DNA of 35,711 nucleotides from Candidatus Sumerlaeia bacterium. GTDB lineage: Bacteria > Sumerlaeota > Sumerlaeia > JADFCW01. The notes beneath the pieces were generated by a model. The model did no database searches, was not told the origin of the DNA, and worked only from the letters and a program-made list of their open reading frames with translations. The translations under genes were made by a program, and so were the position numbers. Below are positions 17,684 to 25,349 of the stretch, piece by piece (position 1 is the stretch's first letter; every line of letters starts with the position of its first letter). Location: NCBI GenBank assembly GCA_026415575.1, contig JAOAGV010000041.1:1-35711 (forward strand). The letters are read 5' to 3'.

Positions 17684-18274
17684 ATGCAACGCCGTGCTTT
17701 CACCCTCATCGAATTGCTGATCGTTGTGGCTATTATTGCCATTCTGGCCGCCATAGCGATCCCCAATTTCCTTGAAGCGCAGATGCGCTCCAAGGTCTCG
17801 CGTGTGTACGCAGACATGCGCTCGCTGGCCGCTGCTTTCGAGGCGTATCGTCTTGACTACAACGACTATCCGAAAACTCTGACGCCTGAGCCGGTGACCA
17901 CGCCCATTGCTTACATTTCCTCGCTGCCCAAGGATGCCTTTATGTCGGACGACACACGGCAAGCCACGCGCGGCACGTTCGAATACGTCAAGCGCAACAT
18001 GGACGCCGCCAACCAGTATAACGACAGCATGATCAAAGATTACTTCCAGTTTAACCCGCCTTATTTTGATCCATGGACGTGGCGGCGGGCAGGCCAGCAG
18101 GTGCCCAACACTTTTTCACTTCCCACCGCGCAGTGGGAATTCAAATCGTGGGGACCGGACCGAAACAGCTGGGACTGTGCAGCCAACAACGGCCACGGCG
18201 ACGACTTCTCGCTGGCCTACGATCCCACCAACGGCTCGGTCAGCCACGGCGATCTTTGCCGATTTGGCCCTTAA
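17684..18274 (+). CDS. Type II secretion / type IV pilus-like pseudopilin
   Basis: The protein has 196 residues. The N-terminus MQRRAFTLIELLIVVAII is a class III prepilin signal: a short basic leader, cleavage before Phe6, Glu at mature position 5, and a hydrophobic assembly helix. The residue before the cleavage site is Ala (RRA|FTLIE), whereas Gly is usual. The following FLEAQMRSKVSRVYADM and AFEAYRLDYNDYPK are typical of GspG-like pseudopilins from PVC and related phyla. The C-terminal part has WGPDRNSWDC and ends GSVSHGDLCRFGP, with two cysteines that may form a disulphide. GGAGG nine bases upstream supports the start. No other secretion gene lies nearby, so it may be an orphan minor pilin using machinery encoded elsewhere. 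Confidence 0.9.
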   Translation: MQRRAFTLIELLIVVAIIAILAAIAIPNFLEAQMRSKVSRVYADMRSLAAAFEAYRLDYNDYPKTLTPEPVTTPIAYISSLPKDAFMSDDTRQATRGTFEYVKRNMDAANQYNDSMIKDYFQFNPPYFDPWTWRRAGQQVPNTFSLPTAQWEFKSWGPDRNSWDCAANNGHGDDFSLAYDPTNGSVSHGDLCRFGP

Positions 18275-18297
18275 GGCTGCCCGCACTTTGCATGCGC

Positions 18298-18873
18298 TCA
18301 GTCAGTATTCGGGAAAGACCGTGCCAAGGGGTTTGGCGTTTTCGAGTTTCGCATCCTTGCCTGCGGCCGGCAGATAGAACATGACCGGTCCCATGATGCC
18401 CCCTGTGCCGAGTTCATTCAGCGTCTGATTTGCAACGCATACGGCAACCATGTTGGGCTTGCCGGCCTCGATTGCTTCGGTGGCGTCAATCTCGAACGGC
18501 TTGAAAACAGACTTTGGACTGATGCCGACCGGCTTACCGTTGACCCAGACTTTGGCGGCCTCGTCAATGGCTCCAAACCAAAGGAAAACGCGCCGGCCCG
18601 CGGCCTCGGCAGGTATGTGGACGGTTTGGCGATACCATGCCAGACCCTTGGAGTAGCGAAGAATGTGGTCAGACCAGATTACGCCGGATGGAAGACCTGT
18701 TTCTTCCGCGCTTTTTCCCAGTTCTCATCAGCTTGAAAAGTAAAACCGCCTTTGGACAAGACCCGAAAGGCTTTCGGTATCCCGTTGTCCGCAAGCGTCC
18801 GGGAACAAACGTCCGCGGACACTACGCCCCGCACGACTGCAAACGCTACGGTGCACACCCTAGCATATTGCAC
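18298..18873 (-). pseudogene. Broken glycoside-hydrolase-like gene, sugar-binding domain remnant
   Basis: Two minus-strand frames fit one damaged gene. The downstream frame ends at TGA 18298 and reads LPSGVIWSDHILRYSKGLAW, YRQTVHIPAEAAGRRVFLWF, GAIDEAAKVWVNGKPVG and GGIMGPVMFYLPAAG. This is the galactose-binding-like fold that accompanies beta-galactosidase and related glycosidases (AxVWVNGxxVG). Immediately upstream that frame hits a TGA. A second frame, open from about 18873 to 18679, reads FRVLSKGGFTFQADENWEKA, which fits the strand just before such a domain. A frameshift near 18700-18720 would join them. No catalytic domain is present, so the remnant is either truncated or was a stand-alone domain. 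The upstream part is weaker than the downstream part. Confidence 0.6.
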
Positions 18874-18957
18874 AAAAGCTGCCGCGACAGTTCTTCAGCG
18901 GAACGCCGCACACCTTCAAACCGCATAATCCGTTGCACGCTTCGCCGGCATTCTGCG

Positions 18958-20295
18958 TCAAAGCGATCGCGACTGTGCCGTTGCGTCCTCATCACGTGCA
19001 ATGCGGATGCCTTCATTTTCGTTGACGTTCAGGAGCAGCAGCGCCCCGCCGACAAAAAACACGATCAGCGCCAGAATGCTCAAGCGGCTGGAGCCGGTCA
19101 TCTGTCCCACGACGGCAAAAACCATCGGGCCGAGAATCCCTGCGAACTTTGAACTGACATCATAAAACCCAAAGAACTCGCTGGTCTTGGCTTTCGGCGT
19201 CATACTGCCATAGAGCGAGCGGCTCAGCGCCTGCGCGCCGCCCTGCACCGTCGCCACGGCCAGTGCCAGAAGCCAGAAGTGCAGCGCTGTCTGCATGAAA
19301 AACCCGCCAATGGCAATCACCGTGTAGCCGCCCAACGCCAGCATGATCGAACGCTTGGTGCCCAACCAGCCGGCCAAGCGCCCGAACGCGATGGCAAACG
19401 GAATACCGGCAAATTGAGTCATCAACAGCGCCCCGATGAGGTGGCCGTCGCTGATGCCGATCTCCTTGCCGAAAATTGCCGCCATGTGGATGATCGTGCC
19501 GATCCCGTCGTTGTAAAGCCAGAAGGCCAGCAGGAAAGTGAACAGATCGCGGTATCGGCGAATGTCCCGAAACGTATGGCGGATGCGCTGAAAGCCGGCG
19601 CGCACCGGATTTTGCTTTTCGTGCCCTGAGCCGGCCGCCGGCGGCTCGCTCACGCGCCGAAACAGCGGAATCGAAAAAGTCGCCCACCATACGGCCACAC
19701 TGACAAACGACAACCGAACCGCCCAATCGGAGTCCGGAACGCCGGGAAACTTTTTTAGACCAATCAAGTTGGGTTTGATCATGACCAGATTGAGCGCGAG
19801 AAGCAGCCCCCCGCCCAGATAGCCCAGCGCATAGCCGCGCGCCGACACGCGATCGAGGTCTTCGGCCCGTGCCACATGCGGCAGCAGGGAATCGTAAAAA
19901 ATGTTGGCGCCGGCCCATCCCACATTTCCGCCGATAAACAGGCAGGAGGCCAGAAACCAGTCCCCTGTCCGCAAAAACACCATCGCCACCGTGAACAGAA
20001 TGCCCACAAAGGCAAACGTGCCGAGGAACCGTTTGCGCGAACCGCGATAATCTGCTATCGCGCCCAAAATCGGCGCAAGCAACGCCACCAGCAGCATCGC
20101 TATCGAGTTGGTATAGCCGAAGTAGCTGCTGGCTGTGACCGGTGGCAAATCGGCGGCGGCCACGTTGCGGTAGAAAATGGGAAACACCGCCGCAACGACC
20201 GTTGTGGCAAACGCCGAGTTGGCCCAGTCATACAGTGCCCAAGCCGTCACAACCTTGCGGTAGGCTTTTTCCAGAGATGCAGTCGAATCGGACAT
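18958..20295 (-). CDS. MFS transporter of the UMF1/Atg22-like family
   Basis: The 445 residues form about twelve membrane helices. The first carries the family signature WALYDWANSAFATTVVAAVFP. The loop after helix 2 or 3 (GAIADYRGSRKRF) matches the MFS DRxGRR-type motif, and a cytoplasmic loop near residue 225-245 splits the protein into two six-helix halves. Members are putative exporters or importers of small solutes; sugar or amino-acid efflux has been proposed for relatives. It lies 33 bases downstream of the CPBP protease gene and is probably cotranscribed with it. No strong ribosome site precedes ATG 20295. The substrate is not predictable. Confidence 0.85.
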   Translation of the reverse strand: MSDSTASLEKAYRKVVTAWALYDWANSAFATTVVAAVFPIFYRNVAAADLPPVTASSYFGYTNSIAMLLVALLAPILGAIADYRGSRKRFLGTFAFVGILFTVAMVFLRTGDWFLASCLFIGGNVGWAGANIFYDSLLPHVARAEDLDRVSARGYALGYLGGGLLLALNLVMIKPNLIGLKKFPGVPDSDWAVRLSFVSVAVWWATFSIPLFRRVSEPPAAGSGHEKQNPVRAGFQRIRHTFRDIRRYRDLFTFLLAFWLYNDGIGTIIHMAAIFGKEIGISDGHLIGALLMTQFAGIPFAIAFGRLAGWLGTKRSIMLALGGYTVIAIGGFFMQTALHFWLLALAVATVQGGAQALSRSLYGSMTPKAKTSEFFGFYDVSSKFAGILGPMVFAVVGQMTGSSRLSILALIVFFVGGALLLLNVNENEGIRIARDEDATAQSRSL

Positions 20296-20328
20296 GGAAA
20301 AGACCGTTGGCCTTTATGGCAAATCGTT

Positions 20329-21033
20329 TTATCCGAAGGTTAGTTCATAGCCAACATATAAAATAGCGGCGTCGGCCCACGCATGAGAAAGCCATGCTCC
20401 CACCAGACTTTGCTGGGTGCGATAGAGCCAACACCAGAATACTCCCGCACCGCCGACGATGGTGCCGAACAGTACAGTGATCCCCAACGGGAAGTAGCAA
20501 GCCAGCACGATGTAATGGTGGGCGGCAAAGGCCAGACCGGCCAGCCCATAGGCTGCCGCGGGCGGGACAATTCGCTCCAACCGCCCGAACACATACCATC
20601 GCCAGTAATACTCTTCGAGTAGCGAGTGGGCAAAGGCAAGAAAGACACCGAATGCGATGAAGCGGGCCGGAGTTCCGAGGCCCCAACCGGCAATGCGGCC
20701 GCGAATGGCATCGGCATGAGCCCGCACCTCATCGCCCATCGGCGTTGCTGCATAAAGCAACAGCATGGCTGCGGCAATCAGCAGGCCGTAACCCATCCCC
20801 GCCGGCGCAGCGCGAATATGTTTCGCAACATCCAACCCTTTTAATGAGAGAGGATTGCCCTCGAAAAAAAGGTAGGCCACTGTCGGCCAGACGAGAGTGA
20901 AAACTTTCGTGGCGGCATAAAAACCATGGCCTGCCGCAGTTCCCGGAAACCAAACGAAATAGAACAAAGCTCCTGTAGCGGGCACCACCATGGCCGGAAC
21001 GAGCGGAACTATAATTTGCCTGCTGCGGACCAT
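20329..21033 (-). CDS. CPBP family (CAAX-protease-like) intramembrane metalloprotease
   Basis: The 234 residues carry about seven hydrophobic segments. The conserved motifs of the ABI/CPBP group are present: SLLEEYYWRWYVFGRL (EExxxR type) near residue 138, AFAAHHYIVL near residue 168 and LSHAWADAA near residue 215, which supply the Glu and His residues that bind the catalytic zinc. Bacterial members cleave or protect membrane peptides; the substrate here is unknown. ATG 21033 has AGGGAAC just upstream. It precedes the UMF1-type transporter on the same strand. Confidence 0.85.
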   Translation of the reverse strand: MVRSRQIIVPLVPAMVVPATGALFYFVWFPGTAAGHGFYAATKVFTLVWPTVAYLFFEGNPLSLKGLDVAKHIRAAPAGMGYGLLIAAAMLLLYAATPMGDEVRAHADAIRGRIAGWGLGTPARFIAFGVFLAFAHSLLEEYYWRWYVFGRLERIVPPAAAYGLAGLAFAAHHYIVLACYFPLGITVLFGTIVGGAGVFWCWLYRTQQSLVGAWLSHAWADAAILYVGYELTFG

Positions 21034-21475
21034 AATGTTCCCTGTGCCCTCGCATGGACCCTGTCCGGCCGCTATTGCGACAGCAATACGGCCGATGTTG
21101 CCACAACGGCCGACGCAAAGGCGACCCTGTCGCAGGTGATTTTCCAGTTCAAATGAAAATCGTGCAATGGTCCCCTATCCCTGATTTCCCCGGAAATGGC
21201 CTCGCGCAAAGCCGCCATGGCGCAAAGGTCTTCTTTTATTCTGGTAGATCTAGAAACATTCGGGCCCCGCGGTCTCAAAGGAGCGACCCGCTCACTTGGC
21301 CTTCAATCCGGTTTTTTTGCAAGCTTGGCGTCTTTGCGAGAAGTTTTTTGAAATACTCCGACGCCTTTACTCCTAAAAACACCGCTTGATTTTCTGCAAT
21401 CCCAAATCCTATGCCTGGTTTTGAACGATTGGGCGCTGACTGTTGCCCATCGAATCTGAACGGAGGAAAAGCCAA
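21034..21475. other. 442-bp intergenic region between divergent genes
   Basis: No gene is supported here. It must hold the promoters for the divergent protease and isomerase-like genes, but no hexamer pair stands out. GCGCAAAGCCGCCATGGCGC near 21206 and GGCGTCTTTGCGAGAAG near 21327 are a weak inverted pair. The region ends with CGGAGGAAAA, the ribosome site of the next gene. Confidence 0.5.
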
Positions 21476-23065
21476 ATGGCAGGAGACATTCGGTTCGAGA
21501 ATGCACCCATTAGCGGTTGCTGCGGCCATTCGGTGCCGCGCATTCCCGGCCTTCAATGGTCGGGCGAGGGCGGCGTAAGCCGGCGCTCATTCTTTATGGG
21601 ACTGGGAACGACGGCCATCGGCGCGTGGGCTTTGCGACCGGGCTCGGGTCGGGGCACCGAATTGAGTTCGGGACATGTGCTTCTACCCAAAAAGCAGCTG
21701 GTGGTTAAACCGGTTCTTACCTATGACATCAGCAAGCGCCGTCCGCAGACCAGCTGGCGTAACTGGGGCGGCATAATGACCAAGGAGGACGTGGACAAAG
21801 AGGTCCGCGTGCTGACCGACCAGCTGGCAGCCATGCAGAAAAAGGCCGAGTTCAATCCGAAGATCCTGCCCGTCAGCACCGTGGCCAACAAAACAGAGGC
21901 GGCCGCTGTTCGCGCCGAATCCTACGACGTTCTCCTGCTCTGCGCCTCAGGCGCCGGGGTGGATACGCTCGAAGCGCTATGTGATCCGGCGCGGCCGACC
22001 ATCATGTTTGTGCGGCACCTTTCCGGCCCGGTGTATCTGTGGTATGAAATTGCCCACCCGCGCTTCCTGCGCAAGACGGTGGACGAATACGGACAGCCGG
22101 GTATGGACCCCCACGATGTCGTGGTAGACAGTTTCGACGCCGTTCTCTGGCGGCTGCGCGCGCTGCACGGCTTGAAAAACGCCATGGGCCAGAAGATCGT
22201 GTGCATCGGCGATGCGGGCGGTTGGGCGGCCGGCGGCAAGAAGGCGCCTCAACTGACGCGTGAAAAATGGCACATGGAACTGATTCCGGTCGGCTATCCC
22301 GAATTGGGCGAACGGATCAAAGCCGCGCGGGCCGACTCGAAGCGCACGGCTCTGGCCGAGGCCCAAGCCAAGGCCTTTTTGGCCGACCGGGGCGTCAAGC
22401 TTGAAACCGAGCGCAAGTATGTCGTCAATGCATTCCTGCTGACCAATGTTTTCAAAGACCTGATGGCCCAGCATCAAACCAATGCCATAACCGTCCATCA
22501 TTGCATGGGCACGATCATGCCGATTTCCGAAACGACCGCCTGTCTGCCCCTGATGCTGCTCAACGACGAAGGCTATATGGCCTTCTGCGAGTCGGATTTT
22601 GTCGTTATCCCTTCGGGCGTGTTGCTGCATCATATCTCCGGGTTGCCGGTGTTCCTCAACGATCCGACCTATCCGCACGACGGCATCGTGACCGTGGCCC
22701 ATTGCACGGGACCGCGCAAACTCGACGGCCGCCGTTTCGACCGCGTTCGCGTCATGACACACTTCGAGTCGGACTATGGCGCGGCGCCGAAAGTGGATAT
22801 GGAAGTCGGCGAACGCATCACCATGATTGACCCCGATTTTAACTTCAAACGCTGGCTGGGCTTCACGGGCAAGACGTTGAAAACGCCGTTCATGCACATC
22901 TGCCGCGATCAAGTGGACGTCACGATTGAGGGCGACATGAAAAAGCTGCTGGAGAACATGGTCGGCTTCCACTGGATGATGTGCTACGGCGACTATCGGA
23001 AAGAAGTCGGCTACGCGCTGAAAAAAGCGGGCATCGAGTGGGTGGACGTGTCCGAGAAGGCGTGA
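21476..23065 (+). CDS. Tat-tagged L-fucose/L-arabinose-isomerase-like protein
   Basis: The protein has 529 residues. A twin-arginine motif SRRSFFMGLGTTAIG sits at residues 35-49, after an unusual 34-residue hydrophilic leader containing GCCGHSVPR. The body resembles the fucose/arabinose isomerase superfamily, which interconverts aldoses and ketoses with Mn: repeated Rossmann-like segments (YDVLLLCASGAG), AITVHHCMGT with PISETTACLPLMLL (candidate metal site), MAFCESDF, and the late YPHDGIVTVAHCTGPRKLDG. GGAGG nine bases before ATG 21476 makes that start clear. The next genes are a symporter and a glycosidase. The Tat signal implies an exported, prefolded protein, unusual for a sugar isomerase, so a different reaction or a binding role is possible. 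Fold assignment is moderate; function is inferred. Confidence 0.75.
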   Translation: MAGDIRFENAPISGCCGHSVPRIPGLQWSGEGGVSRRSFFMGLGTTAIGAWALRPGSGRGTELSSGHVLLPKKQLVVKPVLTYDISKRRPQTSWRNWGGIMTKEDVDKEVRVLTDQLAAMQKKAEFNPKILPVSTVANKTEAAAVRAESYDVLLLCASGAGVDTLEALCDPARPTIMFVRHLSGPVYLWYEIAHPRFLRKTVDEYGQPGMDPHDVVVDSFDAVLWRLRALHGLKNAMGQKIVCIGDAGGWAAGGKKAPQLTREKWHMELIPVGYPELGERIKAARADSKRTALAEAQAKAFLADRGVKLETERKYVVNAFLLTNVFKDLMAQHQTNAITVHHCMGTIMPISETTACLPLMLLNDEGYMAFCESDFVVIPSGVLLHHISGLPVFLNDPTYPHDGIVTVAHCTGPRKLDGRRFDRVRVMTHFESDYGAAPKVDMEVGERITMIDPDFNFKRWLGFTGKTLKTPFMHICRDQVDVTIEGDMKKLLENMVGFHWMMCYGDYRKEVGYALKKAGIEWVDVSEKA

Positions 23066-23173
23066 ACTGCCTGTGTAAAGAAGAAGTATGAACCAGTGTT
23101 TCTCATAGGCGTAGCGGCTAATCATTCCGCTAAGGTACCTGATGTTCGAGAGTGGTTTTTAACTGGAAAGAAT

Positions 23174-23293
23174 ATGAGGGAAACGAAACTGAATGTTGTG
23201 GAAGCGTTCAAATTGCTTTTGAACACGGCACGAAAAAACGACGAGGAAATTCCGAGGTCAACAATGCCCGCAGGCACCATACCCTTCTTGTGA
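23174..23293 (+). CDS. Possible 39-residue leader ORF overlapping the symporter start
   Basis: ATG 23174 (GGAAAG just upstream) opens a 39-codon frame reading MRETKLNVVEAFKLLL and NTARKNDEEIPRSTM, ending at TGA 23291-23293. The stop overlaps the symporter ATG as TGATG. The symporter has no good ribosome site of its own, so translational coupling is plausible. The stretch is visibly lower in GC than its neighbours. I recognise no family. Confidence 0.35.
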   Translation: MRETKLNVVEAFKLLLNTARKNDEEIPRSTMPAGTIPFL

Positions 23294-25173
23294 TGATTGC
23301 GAGGATTGCAGGTATCCTATGGTTTGCTTTTCTCGCCGCGGGATGGGGAACGCATCCTGCGGCGGCCGAAGCTGCGGGCAGTTCGACATCGCCTTCTGCT
23401 GCGACCTCGGCCGTTGCCCCGTCGGGTGCAACGGCTCCGGCGCCGCAAGCCACAATCCGCGACCCGCAATCTGCAATCGCCCCTTCGCCGCCGACGTTGG
23501 CCGAAGCCCTCGCCGAAATCTCCCGCCGCTTTACGCTCTTGGACTGGGCAGTTGTGGCGGCCTACCTGATCTTTACGACCGTTCTCGGCGCAGCGCTTGC
23601 CGGCCGGCCGGCCACTATTCGCGACTTCTTCCTCGGCGGGCGCAAACTGCCGTGGATCGCCGTCTGGGGTTCGATCATCGCCACCGAGCTCAGCACGGCA
23701 ACGTTCCTGATCGTTCCCGCCATGGTGTTCAAAGCCGGGGGCAATTTTACCTATCTCCAACTGGCCATCGGGACAATTCTGGCGCGGATTTTGATCGGCA
23801 TCTTTTTTGTGCCCGCCTTCTATGAGCGTGAAATCTACTCGCCGTACGAATACATGGGCAACCGGCTCGGCCCACGCGTCCGAAAGCTGACCACGCTCCT
23901 GTTTATGATCGGCGCGGTGCTCGGCCAGGGCGTGCGCGTCTATATCGCTGCTTTGGCCTTTCAAGTCGTCACCGGAAAGGACATTCGCATGTCCATCGTG
24001 CTCATGATGGTGTTCGCCGTTTTGTGGACGTGGCTGGGCGGCATCCGGACGGTCATCTGGACGGACTTTATCCAATTCATCCTGTTTGTCGTCGGCGCCG
24101 TCCTTGCGCTGATGTATATTTCTTCCGCCGTCGAGGGGGGACTGCTTCAAGTCTTTCGCGAAAGCCACGCGGCAGGCAAACTGCGCCTGATTGACACGAC
24201 GCTGGACACACAAAAAGCCTATACGCTTTGGTGCGGACTGCTGGCAACCGTCTGGCTGACTCTGGCCTCGCACGGCACCGACCAGCTGAACGCCCAGAGG
24301 ATGTTCACCTGCCGCACGGCGGGCGATGCGCGCAAGGCGATCATCGCGTCGAGCGCATCGCAGCTGATTGTGCTGGCCTTGTTGGTGATCGGAGCCGGTT
24401 TGTATGTGTATTACCAGCATCATCCGCTTACACCGGCCGAGCAGGTCGTGGTGGCCGACCGGGCCGACCAGATTTTCGCGGTGTTCATCGTGGATGTTTT
24501 GCCGCGGGGGATTTCGGGCTTGGTCATGGCGGCGGTGTTTGCAGCCGCCATCTCCACCATTGACTCCGTGCTGGCGGCTCTGGCGCAAACGACGCTGTCC
24601 AATTTGCCGACTGGACTGACCCGCCGTCTGGTTGCGCCCGGACGCGAGGTGCCGGCCTCGCGCATCTTGGTGGTGTTCTGGGGCGTGGCGTTGGCTTTGT
24701 TCGCCTTTTCTTGCGAAACGCTGAAGCAGCGATACGGAGACCTGATTCAATTTGCCCTTGCGGTCACCGCTTACACGTATGGCCCATTGCTGGGAACGTT
24801 TCTGCTCGCTTTTCTGCCGACCCGGCGAAATGACTTGGGTCTGGTATGGGGAGTCCCGTTGGCGATGCTGGCCGTGTTTTCGCTTGAGCATCATGCGGGG
24901 GCGGCGTTGTGGATTGTGCCGGTAGCGGCGGCAGTGCTGGCGGCAACGGCGTTCGTCCGATTTCGGCGGCAATGGGGCAAAGCGGCTGTGGTGGCGGCCG
25001 TTGCGGCGACAATTGTGCTGGTTCAATGGGTCGTGGGACGCCGCGTGCCCGCCGCCCAGCCCATTCTGGTCTGGCCGTGGCATTATCCCATCGGCACCTT
25101 GATAACGTTCATTGTGGGGTATTGGGCGGGAGAAAGGGATTCCGCGCACAACGATTCGAGTCGCAGCAATTAA
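23293..25173 (+). CDS. Sodium/solute symporter (SSS family) with an N-terminal export-like extension
   Basis: The protein has 626 residues. Before the transporter core there is a signal-like segment (MIARIAGILWFAFLAAGWG, ending PAAAEA) and a 50-residue Ala/Ser/Pro/Thr linker containing ATIRDPQSAIAPSPP. The core begins near LDWAVVAAYLIFTTVLGAAL and shows SSS hallmarks: DFFLGGRKLPWIAVWGSIIA with ELSTATF in helix 1-2, SPYEYMGNRLGPRVRKL, the TDFIQF motif of helix 5, and GLVMAAVFAAAISTIDSVL of helix 8, which carries sodium-site serines. About 13-14 helices follow. These proteins import sugars, amino acids or organic acids with sodium. A sugar is likely here from the neighbours. ATG 23293 overlaps the preceding TGA. 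Confidence 0.88.
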   Translation: MIARIAGILWFAFLAAGWGTHPAAAEAAGSSTSPSAATSAVAPSGATAPAPQATIRDPQSAIAPSPPTLAEALAEISRRFTLLDWAVVAAYLIFTTVLGAALAGRPATIRDFFLGGRKLPWIAVWGSIIATELSTATFLIVPAMVFKAGGNFTYLQLAIGTILARILIGIFFVPAFYEREIYSPYEYMGNRLGPRVRKLTTLLFMIGAVLGQGVRVYIAALAFQVVTGKDIRMSIVLMMVFAVLWTWLGGIRTVIWTDFIQFILFVVGAVLALMYISSAVEGGLLQVFRESHAAGKLRLIDTTLDTQKAYTLWCGLLATVWLTLASHGTDQLNAQRMFTCRTAGDARKAIIASSASQLIVLALLVIGAGLYVYYQHHPLTPAEQVVVADRADQIFAVFIVDVLPRGISGLVMAAVFAAAISTIDSVLAALAQTTLSNLPTGLTRRLVAPGREVPASRILVVFWGVALALFAFSCETLKQRYGDLIQFALAVTAYTYGPLLGTFLLAFLPTRRNDLGLVWGVPLAMLAVFSLEHHAGAALWIVPVAAAVLAATAFVRFRRQWGKAAVVAAVAATIVLVQWVVGRRVPAAQPILVWPWHYPIGTLITFIVGYWAGERDSAHNDSSRSN

Positions 25174-25221
25174 CGCCCGTTTGGAGTTCTGCCTTGCAGC
25201 GGTCTCCTATTTTCGGCTAAG

Positions 25222-25311
25222 AGCCTATCTGAAAACGTGGCTTGGCCGTCCCGGCTAAGATGCTTGGGCGGCACGCCCAAGCCACGATCGAACGGTTTTC
25301 GGATAGACTCT
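25222..25311. repeat. 90-bp nested palindrome upstream of the glycosidase gene
   Basis: The outer arms pair AGCCTATCTGAAAAC (25222-25236) with GTTTTCGGATAGACTCT (25295-25311). Inside, GTGGCTTGG (25237-25245) pairs with CCAAGCCAC (25277-25285). A competing hairpin GCTTGGGC/GCCCAAGC (25262-25269 with 25275-25282) uses part of the same arm. It sits 38 bases before the glycosidase start. It may be a MITE or REP-like element or an attenuator. Confidence 0.7.
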
Positions 25312-25349
25312 AAAGATGATATTCAGCTAATTCTTGGGAGGAAAAACTG

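Noticed and set aside
23317..25149. A 610-codon open frame antisense to the symporter
   Set aside because: It is rich in Arg, His, Gln and Gly with no domain, as expected for the mirror of a GC-rich membrane protein. The sense frame carries all SSS motifs.
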